A DNA stretch of 64,000 bases from Xylanimonas ulmi (lineage in GTDB: Bacteria > Actinomycetota > Actinomycetes > Actinomycetales > Cellulomonadaceae): contig NZ_SGWX01000001.1 in NCBI RefSeq assembly GCF_004216535.1, forward strand, positions 124,001 to 188,000. The letters are read 5' to 3'. Shown one piece after another: positions 49,322-59,426 of the stretch; the first letter of the stretch is position 1, and every line of letters starts with the position of its first letter. The position numbers were made by a program, and so were the translations under genes. A model generated the notes under the pieces. It was not told the DNA's origin, made no database searches, and was given only the letters and a program-made list of their open reading frames with translations.

Positions 49322-50659
49322 GTGCGTCGGCGGGTCCTGCTGTCGACCATCGCCGCCGTCGCCGTAGCGGTCATCCTCCTGGGAGTGCCGCTGGGCTTCT
49401 TCGGCGCGCAGATCGTCATGAACAACGAGCGGCAGCGCCTGTCGGACCGCCTCGACCGCCTGGTCAGCAACGTCCAGACGGCGCAGGAGGGCGCGTACGC
49501 CATCCCCGAGGCGGCGATGCGCCGCGCCGTCGAGGGGCGTGAGGGCGACATCCCCGCCTACGTGAGCGTCGTGCTGCCCGACGGCACGCTGGTCGAGGCG
49601 GGAACGCCCGTCGACGGCCCCGACATGACGGTGGGCGCGACGACGTCGCTGGCCGCGAGCGTCTCCCTGTCGGTGTCGAGCGTGTCGACGTGGATCAGGG
49701 CCGCGTATGTGGTCACGCTCGTGGTCGTGGCCGGGGTCGTGGCCATCGCCGCGGGCGTCGCGGTCGCGGTGTGGCAGGCCAACCGGCTCTCGGCGCCCCT
49801 GGTGTATCTGGCGGCCTCCGCAGAGCAGGTCGCCAGCGGGCAGGTGCGCCCGCGACTGGAGCCGAGCGGTGTCGAGGAGATCGACCTGGTGGCCGCCGAG
49901 CTGGCCCGCACGAGTGACCGGCTGGCCGCCCGCCTGGCCGCCGAACGGCAGTTCACCTCCAACGCCTCGCATCAGCTGCGCACGCCCCTGACCGCGCTGA
50001 CCATGCGCTTGGAGGAGATCCAGGCGGCCTCCAAGGATCCGGACGTGCAGGAGGAGGCCCGCATCTCGCTGGAGCAGGTCGAGCGCCTGGTCGCCGTCGT
50101 CGACGACCTGCTGGCGGCCTCGCGCCGCTCCCAGGGCGGCACGACCGAGCCGGTGCTGCTGATCGACGTCGTGCGCCAGCAGGAGGAGGAGTGGGGCCCG
50201 ACGTTCGCGCGCGAGGGCCGCCGCCTGGTGCTCGACGTCGCGCCCGACCAGCGCGTGCTGGCCACGCCGGGGGCGCTGGCGCAGGTGCTCGCCACCCTCA
50301 TCGAGAACTCGCTGCGCCACGGCGACGGCACGACGACGGTGCGCTCGCGTCCCTCGGGGACCACGGGCGCCGTGCGTGTCGAGGTCACCGACGAGGGTCC
50401 GGGGGTGCCCGACGAGCTCGCCGGGAAGGTGTTCGAGCGTGGCGCGACCTCGGGGGCGGGCACGGGCCTGGGGCTCGCGCTGGCGCGTGACCTCGCGGCG
50501 GCCGACGGCGGCCGGCTGGAGCTCGCGCAACGCCGCCCGCCGGTGTTCGCGCTGTTCCTCGCGGGGGTGCCCAAGACCCTCGACCCGGGGGTGGTGCTGC
50601 CGCCTGGCACAACCATCTCCTCGCACGGGAGACGCGGACGGCGGCGCGCGAGCGGCTGA
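49322..50659 (+). CDS. Membrane sensor histidine kinase (HAMP-HisKA-HATPase)
   Basis: The 445-aa kinase has helices at about 6-30 and 128-150 framing a short extracytoplasmic sensor of some 95 residues, a HAMP linker (ANRLSAPLVYLAASAEQVAS), the phospho-acceptor H217 in NASHQLRTPLTALTMRLEE and ATP-binding boxes LIENSLRHGDG, VTDEGPGVPDEL and GTGLGLALARDLA. The C-terminal 40 residues are Pro/Arg-rich. GTG 49322 follows the regulator stop by 3 nt, so the pair is an operon. Partner of the OmpR-type regulator. Confidence 0.93.
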   Translation: MRRRVLLSTIAAVAVAVILLGVPLGFFGAQIVMNNERQRLSDRLDRLVSNVQTAQEGAYAIPEAAMRRAVEGREGDIPAYVSVVLPDGTLVEAGTPVDGPDMTVGATTSLAASVSLSVSSVSTWIRAAYVVTLVVVAGVVAIAAGVAVAVWQANRLSAPLVYLAASAEQVASGQVRPRLEPSGVEEIDLVAAELARTSDRLAARLAAERQFTSNASHQLRTPLTALTMRLEEIQAASKDPDVQEEARISLEQVERLVAVVDDLLAASRRSQGGTTEPVLLIDVVRQQEEEWGPTFAREGRRLVLDVAPDQRVLATPGALAQVLATLIENSLRHGDGTTTVRSRPSGTTGAVRVEVTDEGPGVPDELAGKVFERGATSGAGTGLGLALARDLAAADGGRLELAQRRPPVFALFLAGVPKTLDPGVVLPPGTTISSHGRRGRRRASG

Positions 50660-50701
50660 CGCGTGCCTGGACCCGGATCAAGGGCCGTGCCCGTCGGCGG
50701 G

Positions 50702-50707
50702 TAGCCT
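50702..50707 (+). promoter_or_regulatory. -10 element for purK
   Basis: TAGCCT is 8 nt before the GTG at 50716; no Shine-Dalgarno is seen. Confidence 0.4.
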
Positions 50708-50715
50708 GGTCACCC

Positions 50716-51915
50716 GTGACAGCACCTGTGATCGCCGTGGTCGGCGGAGGACAGCTCGCCCGCATGATGGCCCCGGCGGCCGGAGAGCTCGGCGTCCACC
50801 TGCGTGTTCTGGTCGAGGAGCCCGGCAGCTCGGCGGCCCAGGTCCTCGCCGACGCCCCCGTGGGCGCCGCATCCGACGAGGCCGCGATCCGCGCGCTCAT
50901 CGCGCCCGGTGGCGACGACGCCGCGCCCGCCGCCGTCCTGACCTTCGAGCACGAGCACGTGCCCAACGCCCTGCTGCGGGACCTGCTCGAGCACGGCACC
51001 CCCGTGCGGCCCGGCCCCGACGCGCTGGTGCACGCGCAGGACAAGATCGTCATGCGCACGCGCCTGACGCAGCTCGGCCTGCCGTGCCCGCGCTGGGCGC
51101 CGCTGCCGCTCGACCCGGACGCCGCGCGCGCCGCGCTGGGGGAGTTCCTCGCGGGCGCCCCGGACGGCGAGGCCGTGGTCAAGACCTCGCGCGGCGGGTA
51201 TGACGGCAAGGGCGTGCGCGTGGTGTCGGCCGCGAGCGACGTCGACGACTGGATCGCCGCCGCGGCGGCCGGCGCCCCGCAACTTCTGGTCGAGGAGAAG
51301 GTGCCGTTCACGCGTGAGCTCGCGGCGCTGGTGGCCCGGCGCCCCAGCGGCGAGGTGCGCACCTGGCCCGTCGTCGAGTCGATCCAGCGCGACGGCGTCT
51401 GCTCCGAGGTCATCGCGCCCGCGCCGGGCATCTCGGCCGAACTGGAGGCGCGCGCCGAGCAGATCGCGCGCGACGTCGCCACGGGCGTCGGGGTGACCGG
51501 GGTGCTGGCCGTCGAGCTGTTCGAGTACCCGGACCCCGTCACTGGCGAGCCGAACGTCGCCGTCAACGAGCTGGCCATGCGCCCGCACAACAGCGGGCAC
51601 TGGACCATCGACGGGGCGGTGACCAGCCAGTTCGAGCAGCACCTGCGCGCGGTGCTCGACCTGCCGCTGGGCGCGACCGAGGCGACCGCGCCGTGGACCG
51701 TGATGGCCAACGTGCTGGGCTCGTCGCTGACCGAGCTGACCGACGCGCTGCCGCAGGTCATGGCCCGGTTCCCCGAGGCGCGCGTCAACCTGTACGGCAA
51801 GGGCATCCGCGCCGGGCGCAAGCTCGGCCACGTCAACGTGAGCGGCGCCGACCTCGCGCAGGTGCGCAGCCGCGCCGTCGAGGCCGCCGCCCTCCTGCGC
51901 GGCGAAACCCTCTAG
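50716..51915 (+). CDS. purK: N5-carboxyaminoimidazole ribonucleotide synthase
   Basis: The 399-aa ATP-grasp enzyme makes N5-CAIR from AIR, bicarbonate and ATP in purine synthesis. It begins with the PurK Rossmann-like [20 protein letters not shown] and has the ATP-grasp segments [31 protein letters not shown] and the metal site [17 protein letters not shown]. Length is normal. GTG starts the conserved region and may be leaderless. purE follows after about 140 nt filled with palindromic repeats, so the two may be on one mRNA. Confidence 0.95.
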   Translation: MTAPVIAVVGGGQLARMMAPAAGELGVHLRVLVEEPGSSAAQVLADAPVGAASDEAAIRALIAPGGDDAAPAAVLTFEHEHVPNALLRDLLEHGTPVRPGPDALVHAQDKIVMRTRLTQLGLPCPRWAPLPLDPDAARAALGEFLAGAPDGEAVVKTSRGGYDGKGVRVVSAASDVDDWIAAAAAGAPQLLVEEKVPFTRELAALVARRPSGEVRTWPVVESIQRDGVCSEVIAPAPGISAELEARAEQIARDVATGVGVTGVLAVELFEYPDPVTGEPNVAVNELAMRPHNSGHWTIDGAVTSQFEQHLRAVLDLPLGATEATAPWTVMANVLGSSLTELTDALPQVMARFPEARVNLYGKGIRAGRKLGHVNVSGADLAQVRSRAVEAAALLRGETL

Positions 51916-51930
51916 CCCCGACCCCGCCCC

Positions 51931-52037
51931 GGTGGTTGAGCCTGTCGAAACCACCCGCCCCACCCCGCCCCGGTGGTTGAGCCTGTCGAAACCACCCGCC
52001 CCGTACCCTCAAGGTGGTTTCGACAAGCTCAACCACC
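51931..52037. repeat. Three palindromic repeats between purK and purE
   Basis: Copies at 51931-51955 and 51972-51996 share one orientation; 52013-52037 (GGTGGTTTCGACAAGCTCAACCACC) is inverted and can pair with either, forming a large hairpin between the two purine genes. Confidence 0.9.
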
Positions 52038-52057
52038 GCGCCCCCGAAGGAGCCCCC

Positions 52058-52573
52058 ATGACCACCCACCCCGTCGTCGGCATCGTCATGGGGTCGGACT
52101 CCGACTGGCCGACCATGGAGGCCGCCGCCACGGCGCTCGACGAGTTCGGCGTGCCGTATGAGGCCGACGTCGTCTCCGCCCACCGCATGCCCGTCGAGAT
52201 GGTCGAGTACGGCCGCTCGGCCTCGTCGCGCGGTCTGCGCGTGATCATCGCCGGCGCGGGCGGCGCCGCGCACCTGCCGGGCATGCTCGCCGCGGTGACG
52301 CCGCTGCCCGTCATCGGTGTGCCGGTGCCGCTGCGCTATCTGGACGGCATGGACTCGCTGCTGTCGATCGTGCAGATGCCCGCAGGAGTTCCGGTCGCGA
52401 CGGTCTCGATCGGCGGGGCGCGCAACGCGGGGCTGCTGGCGGCGCGCATCCTCGGCGCCGGGACGAGCGAGCAGGACGCGGCGCTGCGGGCGCGCATGGA
52501 GGAGTTCCAGGCCGAGCTGGGCGAGGTCGCGCACGCCAAGGGCGCGGCGCTGCGCGAGCGCCTCCGCGGCTGA
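52058..52573 (+). CDS. purE: N5-carboxyaminoimidazole ribonucleotide mutase
   Basis: The 171-aa enzyme moves the carboxyl group of N5-CAIR to give CAIR, the step after PurK. It has the PurE signature [20 protein letters not shown], the catalytic histidine in [14 protein letters not shown] and [20 protein letters not shown] is upstream of the ATG; earlier in-frame codons are translated repeat sequence and are not part of the gene. It is convergent with the LCP gene, and another repeat array follows its stop. Confidence 0.95.
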   Translation: MTTHPVVGIVMGSDSDWPTMEAAATALDEFGVPYEADVVSAHRMPVEMVEYGRSASSRGLRVIIAGAGGAAHLPGMLAAVTPLPVIGVPVPLRYLDGMDSLLSIVQMPAGVPVATVSIGGARNAGLLAARILGAGTSEQDAALRARMEEFQAELGEVAHAKGAALRERLRG

Positions 52574-52589
52574 CCCACCCCGGGGCCCC

Positions 52590-52724
52590 GGTGGTTGAGC
52601 CTGTCGAAACCACCCCAGCTGCCGGGTCTCGACAAGCTCGACCGCCGGGTTGGCTCGACCGCCGGGTTGGCTCGACCGCCGAGTGGGCTCGACCGCTGGG
52701 TTGGCTCGACCGCCGGGTCCAACC
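52590..52724. repeat. Palindromic repeat plus four 17-bp tandem units after purE
   Basis: A full copy (52590-52614) is followed by the half-type copy GGTCTCGACAAGCTCGACC (52625-52643) and units GCCGGGTTGGCTCGACC at 52644 and 52661, GCCGAGTGGGCTCGACC at 52678 and GCTGGGTTGGCTCGACC at 52695, then a partial unit. This is the same composite as inside putA, but with 17-bp, not 18-bp, units. Confidence 0.92.
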
Positions 52725-52748
52725 GGTCGCCGAGCGGCCCGAGGGCCC

Positions 52749-54434
52749 TCAGCTCGGCATGCCCCCGACCTGCCCCGGCGTCAGGTTTCCGTCGCGCAGG
52801 TCGGCCCAGAGCTGGGCGTTGCGCTCGGCGTCGAGTTGGACGGTGGAGCCGACGCCGCCGCCTGGCCGGTAGTTGACGCTGGCGATCCAGGGCGTCCCCG
52901 TCACGCCGCCGGGGCCGTTGGCCGCGCGGAACGCGAGGGCGAGGCCGACGAAGTTGAGGATGTTGGTGTCCTCGTCCACGGTCAGCGCGCCGAGGCCCGC
53001 GTCCGCGAGTGACACCTGCGCGCTCGGACGGAAGATGAGGCCCGGGTCGGCGACCTTGCCGGTCACCGCGCTGATGAGCTGCCGCTGCCGCTCGGTGCGC
53101 CCGATGTCACCCTGCGGGTCGGAGTAGCGCATGCGGGAGAACGCGATCGCCGTCGCGCCGTCGACGTCATGGCAGCCGCTGGTCCACTGCAGCCCGCTGT
53201 TGGCGTCGTTGACGTCGAGGTCGAGGCACAGGTTGACGCCGTCCACCGCGTCGACGACGTCGGCGATGCCGCCGAACCCGACCTCGACGTAGTGGTCGAC
53301 GGTGAGGCCGGTGAGGTGCTCGACAGTCGCGACCAGGAGCGGCGCGCCGCCGAACGCGAACGCGGCGTTGAGCTTGTTGGAGCCGTGCCCCGGGATCTCG
53401 ACGAACGAGTCGCGCGGCAGGCTGAGCAGCGCCGCAGGCCCGCTCGAGGGCTTGTGCAGCAGCATGATCGTGTCGGTGCGCGCGCCCGTGGTCTCGTCCT
53501 CGATGCCGCCGCTGCCGCGCGCGTCCGAGCCGGCGAGCAGGTAGGTGGTGCCGGGTGTGCCGGGCGCGCCCGAGAGCGCCTCGATGTGCTGGATCTTGCC
53601 GTTGGCCCAGATCAGCAGGCCGACCGGCCAGGCGAGCACGAGCACGAGCACGACGGCGGCCACCGCCGCGATGACGCGGCCCTTGCGCCGCCGACGACGG
53701 CCCGGGGCGGCCGTGAGGGGCGCGCCGTCGGCGGAGGCGGGGCGCGACAGGCGACCGGCTGCGACGGAGCGGGTGCCGTGGGGGTGCGCGGCGCCTGAGG
53801 GACGGGCCGCGCCGTGGGGGCGCGCGGTCCCGGCGGTTCGGGAGGCGCCGGCGGTTCGGGGGGCGCCTGCACCCCGGGGGGCGTCGCCGGACGCCGTCGG
53901 ACGCCCGTCGGCCGCTCGGCCAGCGTCGACGGTGCGGCCCGCGTCGGCCGAACGGCCCGCGACGGCGCGCGGCGCTGCCGCGGATGCCCCGTCGGCGGCC
54001 TGCCGTCGGGGTGGGATCGCCCGCGGGGCTCCCGCGGGAGAGGGGCCCTGTGTCGAGGGACGCTGCGCCGAGGGACGCTGCGCCGAGGGACGCTGGGGAG
54101 CGGCGGACGGTGCGGCGTCGTGTTGCTCGCCGCCGCGCCGCTCGGACCCGCGGGGCGTCGCACCGCTCGCGCGCGGCGTCGCGCCCGGCGGGAAGGCCTG
54201 GGGGCGGGCGATGCGGGGGCGGCGCTCGGGCGGGGTCACGGGGACCTCACGCGAGGACTGACGGCGCACGCGGGGGGAGTCGCCGCCGACGACGGCGTCG
54301 TCGGGCTCGGTGGCGCGAGGCGCAGGCGCGTCGCCGCGCCGCCCGTGGACGGGCACGGCGCCGTCAGGCCCAGGCGGACGCTGTCGGGTTCCCGAGGGGC
54401 TGAAGGACGGGGGGATGCGGGGGGTGTCAGTCAT
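52749..54434 (-). CDS. LytR-CpsA-Psr (LCP) family protein with long disordered N terminus
   Basis: The 561-aa protein has a 245-residue cytoplasmic N terminus rich in Pro, Arg, Ala and Gly (with QRPSAQRPSA repeats from 15-bp units near 54057-54100), one transmembrane helix at about 254-276 and an extracytoplasmic LCP domain (TYLLAGSDARG, RTDTIMLLHKPSSG, LLSLPRDSFVEIPGHGSNKL, YVEVGFGGIADVVDAVDGV, GDIGRTERQRQLI). LCP enzymes move glycopolymers from polyprenyl carriers to peptidoglycan; the Arg and Asp residues needed are present. ATG 54434 lies 4 nt after the upstream LCP gene and has GAGG nearby; GTG 54446 would overlap it. Confidence 0.9.
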   Translation of the reverse strand: MTDTPRIPPSFSPSGTRQRPPGPDGAVPVHGRRGDAPAPRATEPDDAVVGGDSPRVRRQSSREVPVTPPERRPRIARPQAFPPGATPRASGATPRGSERRGGEQHDAAPSAAPQRPSAQRPSAQRPSTQGPSPAGAPRAIPPRRQAADGASAAAPRAVAGRSADAGRTVDAGRAADGRPTASGDAPRGAGAPRTAGASRTAGTARPHGAARPSGAAHPHGTRSVAAGRLSRPASADGAPLTAAPGRRRRRKGRVIAAVAAVVLVLVLAWPVGLLIWANGKIQHIEALSGAPGTPGTTYLLAGSDARGSGGIEDETTGARTDTIMLLHKPSSGPAALLSLPRDSFVEIPGHGSNKLNAAFAFGGAPLLVATVEHLTGLTVDHYVEVGFGGIADVVDAVDGVNLCLDLDVNDANSGLQWTSGCHDVDGATAIAFSRMRYSDPQGDIGRTERQRQLISAVTGKVADPGLIFRPSAQVSLADAGLGALTVDEDTNILNFVGLALAFRAANGPGGVTGTPWIASVNYRPGGGVGSTVQLDAERNAQLWADLRDGNLTPGQVGGMPS

Positions 54435-54438
54435 GGCC

Positions 54439-55803
54439 TCACCCACAGACCGAGGTGACGTCGGCGCCCGTGAAGGCCTCCTTGCCAGCCTGCTTGGTCT
54501 CTGTCGGAGTCGGGGTCGGGGTGGCGTCGGCCGCAGGGGGCGCAGCGTCGTCGGGCTGGTCGGTCGGCGACTCGTCGGGCGCGGCGGCCGAGCCGGCGGC
54601 GTCGTCGGCCGGGGCGGGGCTGGTGACGCCGCCCGCGGGCGTGCCGACCGGCACGTCGTTCCGCATGTTCTCCCAGACGACGCCGGCCGCGCTGGTCCAC
54701 ACGACGGTGTTCTTGTCGGCGGGGTTGGCGCCCCACGGAACGGTCATGAACGTGATGGTGTCAGGCCGCACGTTGCGCAGGCTGTAGGCGAGGCCGGTCA
54801 GTCCGGTCAGCGAGGCGAAGTTGCTCGACATCGTGAGCGACTGCGTCACCGCGTTGAGGAACTGGATCAGCGCGGGGGAGTCGGTGAGCATGTTCTTGCT
54901 GAGCACCTCGCGCGCGAGCGCCGCCATCATCTCCTGCTGGCGGCCGATGCGGCTGGTGTCCGAGCCGTCGCCCAGGCCTTGGCCGGTGCGCGCGCGGGCG
55001 TACTGGAGCGCCTGAAGCCCGTCGAGGGTCTGGTTGCCCGCCGCCAGGCGCAGGTGGTCCGCCTTGGGCGAGTACACCTCCTCGGGGATGCACATCGTGA
55101 CGCCGCCGAGCGCGTCGATCATGTTCTTGAACCCGGCGAAGTCGACGACGATGAAGCCGTCCATGCGCACGTTCGTGAGGCTCTCGATCGTGGCCATGGC
55201 GCACAGCGCGCCGGACTGCACGTCCTTGCCGTAGGCGACGCCCTGCGCGAAGGCCGCGTTGAACCGTGTGCCCTTGAGCGCCGGGGCGAGCTTGCCGTCC
55301 GACGTCGGGCACTGCGGAGTGTTGACGATCGAGTCGCGCGGGATCGAGACGAGCTCGACCCGGGTCCGGTCGGCGGAGATGTGCATGACCATCGTCGTGT
55401 CCGACCGCATGCCGTCGTTCGCGCCGCCGAGGTCGGCGTTCTCACCGCTGCGATCGTCACTGCCCATGAGCACGATGTTGAGCGGGGTGCCGGCGTTGGG
55501 GTCCTCAGGCTCGACCACCGTGGGGCGCTCGACGGCGGCGAGCGCCTCGTCCGCGTCGACCGTCTCGATGTTGCCCGTGAACTTGATGGCCGCCGCCGCG
55601 CCGCCTCCGAGCGCGAACGCCAGGACCGCCGTCATGCCCATCGCCACCACGCGCAGCACACTGTGGTGGCGCAGTGTGCGGGCGTGGGAGGGCCGACGCG
55701 GTCCTGCGGGATCGCCCGCGTCAACGAGGGCGCCGGGCGCCAGCGCGCGCACGTGCCGGGGCGCGTTCCGGTGCGCCGCGTGGCGTCGGTTCGGGCTGGT
55801 CAC
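54439..55803 (-). CDS. LytR-CpsA-Psr (LCP) family protein
   Basis: The 454-aa protein has a 48-residue basic cytoplasmic N terminus, a transmembrane helix at about 50-73 (VVAMGMTAVLAFALGGGAAA) and an LCP domain with VLMGSDDRSGENAD, SDTTMVMHISADRTRVELVS, IPRDSIVNTP, FIVVDFAGFKNMIDALGGV and SRIGRQQEMMAAL. A Pro/Ala/Thr tail ends in a cysteine. It is the first of two tandem LCP genes, presumably ligases for different glycopolymers or redundant. GTG at 55803 was chosen because the codons before it (GTT, TCA, CAA) are atypical and the region looks like promoter. The adjacent sugar genes suggest the polymer made nearby. Confidence 0.9.
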   Translation of the reverse strand: MTSPNRRHAAHRNAPRHVRALAPGALVDAGDPAGPRRPSHARTLRHHSVLRVVAMGMTAVLAFALGGGAAAAIKFTGNIETVDADEALAAVERPTVVEPEDPNAGTPLNIVLMGSDDRSGENADLGGANDGMRSDTTMVMHISADRTRVELVSIPRDSIVNTPQCPTSDGKLAPALKGTRFNAAFAQGVAYGKDVQSGALCAMATIESLTNVRMDGFIVVDFAGFKNMIDALGGVTMCIPEEVYSPKADHLRLAAGNQTLDGLQALQYARARTGQGLGDGSDTSRIGRQQEMMAALAREVLSKNMLTDSPALIQFLNAVTQSLTMSSNFASLTGLTGLAYSLRNVRPDTITFMTVPWGANPADKNTVVWTSAAGVVWENMRNDVPVGTPAGGVTSPAPADDAAGSAAAPDESPTDQPDDAAPPAADATPTPTPTETKQAGKEAFTGADVTSVCG

Positions 55804-55888
55804 GGTCGTTGAGCATACGTGGGCCGTGTTACCGGCATCGGTGCCGACGGCGTTCAGACGGTGCAGGGTTTGTGAAACGAACACACGA

Positions 55889-55922
55889 CTCGGCCCCGCA
55901 CCCGAACGGGTGCGGGGCCGAG
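55889..55922 (-). terminator. Strong terminator after rmlB
   Basis: A perfect 15-bp GC-rich stem (55889-55903 with 55908-55922) closes a 4-nt GAAC loop, 5 nt beyond the rmlB stop on the minus strand. It also separates rmlB from the LCP operon promoter. Confidence 0.85.
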
Positions 55923-55926
55923 GAGG

Positions 55927-56949
<1,023 letters not shown>

Positions 56950-57097
56950 TCAGGGCCAGCGTATCGGAGTGGCCACGCGCACGGTCCTCGCGCGTCAGCG
57001 GCAATCGAGGAATGGCCGACGTGGGCGTGTGGTGTTGCCCGTTCGCGCTTCACAGCGTTCACTCAGGCACGACCGAAGTGTGCAGGAGGGTGATCTC

Positions 57098-59422
57098 ATG
57101 GGTTGTCGCAAAGCGGCGGGATCTGTGGCGGTATGCGCTGTCGTCGTCATTGCCGGGTGCGGCGGGCCGGCCCCGCTCGGCGCCGTCGAGCGCGGCGGGT
57201 CGGCCAGAGCGCTGAGCGTGGCGGTGGCCGATCCGGATCCGTCAGATCCGCCGACGATCACCGAGATTCCGGTCGTCGTCGGCGACGAGGTGACCGCGGC
57301 GCTCGACGCCGGGCCCGCCCTGCCAGCGGCCGACGAGCTCGACGCGCAGGTCGAGGTGGTGCCTGACGTCCTGGCGGCCACGCCGCCCACGGTCTCCGCG
57401 CTCGCCGACGGCACGCCCATGGAGCTCGACACCCTCGACGCGGAGGACCGCGCGGCCGGACCGACCGTTGAGAGCGACACGACATTCCAGACCGTGGCGG
57501 TCACCTGGCCGAGCGACGCGCAGGTCGCCCCCGAGCTCCAGGCGCGGGTCCGCGGGCAGGACGGCGAGTGGAGCCGGTGGTTCCCGCTCGAGGACGACGG
57601 CGCCGCCCCGGACCCCGGCTCGCCCGACGCGCTGCGGGAGACGCGCGCGGGGACTGACGCCATCCACGTCGGCGACGCGAGCGCCGTGCAGGTCGCCACC
57701 GTCGGGCCAGCCGACGAGTCGCTCAGCGTCGACGGCGTGAGCCTGACGCTGATCGGATCGCAGGCGCCCACGGCGGGCCTCCACGCCTCGGCTCAGAGCG
57801 CCGTCCACCGGCCGGGTGGGCCGAGCGTGGTGTCCGACATCGCGTCGGGTCCGATCGTGCGGCAGGCTGCGGCGAGGCCAGCGTTCGTGACGCGGGCGCA
57901 GTGGGGCGCCGCGGCCCCCACGTGCGCCTTGGACTCGGCGCCGGCGCTGCGGGGCGCCGTCGTCCACCACACGGCTGGCGGGAACTCGTACTCGACGCAG
58001 GCACAGGCCATGCAGCAGATTCGCAACGACCAGGCGTACCACATGGGCACGCGCGGATGGTGCGACCTCGGGTACAACTTCGTCGTCGACAAGTGGGGCA
58101 CCTTGTACGAGGGCCGCGCAGGCAGCATGGACTCGGCGGTGGTCGGGGTCCACGCCTCCGGGTTCAACACGGGGTTCGTCGGCGTGTCGTTCCTCGGGAA
58201 CTACGACACGGTGGGACTCCCGGCCGCCGCGCTCGAGACCGCCGGGCGCGTCATCGGCTGGAGGCTGGGCGCGTACGGCGTCAACCCGAATGGCACGGGC
58301 ACGTTCACGATCTCGGTTGCGGGCACGAAACTCCCGATCGGGTCACAGGTGAGCCTTCCGCTGGTGATGGGCCACAAGGACGTCTCCTCGACGGCGTGCC
58401 CAGGCCGGTACGTCTACCCGAGCGCCGGTCAGGCGGGGACGAACCTCATGCCGTCGATCAGGGCGATCGCCGCGGCCAACCTCGGTCCGGCGCTCAACCC
58501 GCCGCCGGTGGGCGCGCTCGACGTCGTGACGCAGGTCGCCCACGGGTCGGTCATTGTCGCCGGGTGGGCCTTTGACGATGACGCGGCCACGATCCCGATC
58601 CATGTCTACGTCGACGGAGCGATCGCCGTCGGGACGACGACGGGACGCGAGCGGCCCGACATCACCGCGATCTTCGGCAAGCCGGGCGCGGGCTACTCGG
58701 TGACGATTCCCGTGAGCGACGGGACTCGCGAGGTGTGCGCCTACGCGATCAACGTTCCGGCGGGCGCCAACGCGCTGCTGGGGTGCAAGACGGTCGCCGT
58801 GCTGTCGAACCTCCAGCCGACCGGCGTGCTCGACGCGGTGACCGCGGCCCAGGGGTCGATCTCGGCCGTCGGGTGGGCGTTCGACGAGGACACGCAGGAG
58901 TCGATCCCTCTGCACCTCTACGTCGACGGCAAGATCGCCGCGGGTGTCACGACGGGCGGAGCCAGGCCTGACGTCGAGGCGGCGACGGGTCGCGCCGGCG
59001 CCGGCTTCTCGTTCGACGTGGCCGCGTCCATCGGCACTCACAACGCGTGCGTCTACGCCATCAACGTGCCGGCCGGGCTCAACGTGCTCCTCGGATGCCG
59101 CACGGTGACGCTCGCCAACGCGCAGCCCTTCGGGTTTCTCGACGTCGTCTCGGCGTCAGGCGGCACGATCACCGCCGCCGGCTGGGCCATCGACCACGAC
59201 GCGGCGTCGATCCCGGTCCACGTCTACGTGGACGGCGCGATCGTCGGGCAGGTGACGACCGGCGCGGCGCGGCCCGACGTCGAGGCGGCCTTCGGGCGAG
59301 CGGACGCGGGGTACACCATGTCCTTCCGCGCCGCGCCGGGCGCGCGGCAGGTGTGCGTCTACGCGATCAACGTGCCGACGGGTCTCAACACGCACCTGGG
59401 GTGCATGTCGGTTCGGGTGTGA
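57098..59422 (+). CDS. PGRP/amidase-2 lipoprotein with three C-terminal repeats
   Basis: The 774-aa precursor has a signal peptide with lipobox VIAGC (CAVVVIAGCGG), so it is probably anchored outside the membrane. Residues about 30-260 form a poorly conserved region; a peptidoglycan-recognition/N-acetylmuramoyl-L-alanine amidase domain covers about 268-460 with zinc-site residues in VVHHTAGGNS (H290 or H291), VGVHASGFNTGFVGVSFLGN and MGHKDVSSTACPG. Three repeats of about 95 residues follow from 473 (GALDVVTQ, GVLDAVTA, GFLDVVSA; each with GWAFDxD, VYVDGxI, RPDV and CxYAINVPxGxN). It would cut or bind peptidoglycan in the envelope. GGAGGG precedes the ATG. Confidence 0.9.
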   Translation: MGCRKAAGSVAVCAVVVIAGCGGPAPLGAVERGGSARALSVAVADPDPSDPPTITEIPVVVGDEVTAALDAGPALPAADELDAQVEVVPDVLAATPPTVSALADGTPMELDTLDAEDRAAGPTVESDTTFQTVAVTWPSDAQVAPELQARVRGQDGEWSRWFPLEDDGAAPDPGSPDALRETRAGTDAIHVGDASAVQVATVGPADESLSVDGVSLTLIGSQAPTAGLHASAQSAVHRPGGPSVVSDIASGPIVRQAAARPAFVTRAQWGAAAPTCALDSAPALRGAVVHHTAGGNSYSTQAQAMQQIRNDQAYHMGTRGWCDLGYNFVVDKWGTLYEGRAGSMDSAVVGVHASGFNTGFVGVSFLGNYDTVGLPAAALETAGRVIGWRLGAYGVNPNGTGTFTISVAGTKLPIGSQVSLPLVMGHKDVSSTACPGRYVYPSAGQAGTNLMPSIRAIAAANLGPALNPPPVGALDVVTQVAHGSVIVAGWAFDDDAATIPIHVYVDGAIAVGTTTGRERPDITAIFGKPGAGYSVTIPVSDGTREVCAYAINVPAGANALLGCKTVAVLSNLQPTGVLDAVTAAQGSISAVGWAFDEDTQESIPLHLYVDGKIAAGVTTGGARPDVEAATGRAGAGFSFDVAASIGTHNACVYAINVPAGLNVLLGCRTVTLANAQPFGFLDVVSASGGTITAAGWAIDHDAASIPVHVYVDGAIVGQVTTGAARPDVEAAFGRADAGYTMSFRAAPGARQVCVYAINVPTGLNTHLGCMSVRV

Positions 59423-59426
59423 CGGG

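Noticed and set aside
51932-52057. Possible longer PurE starting within the palindromic repeats
   Set aside because: The extra residues are translated repeat sequence, and AAGGAG stands just before the ATG at 52058.
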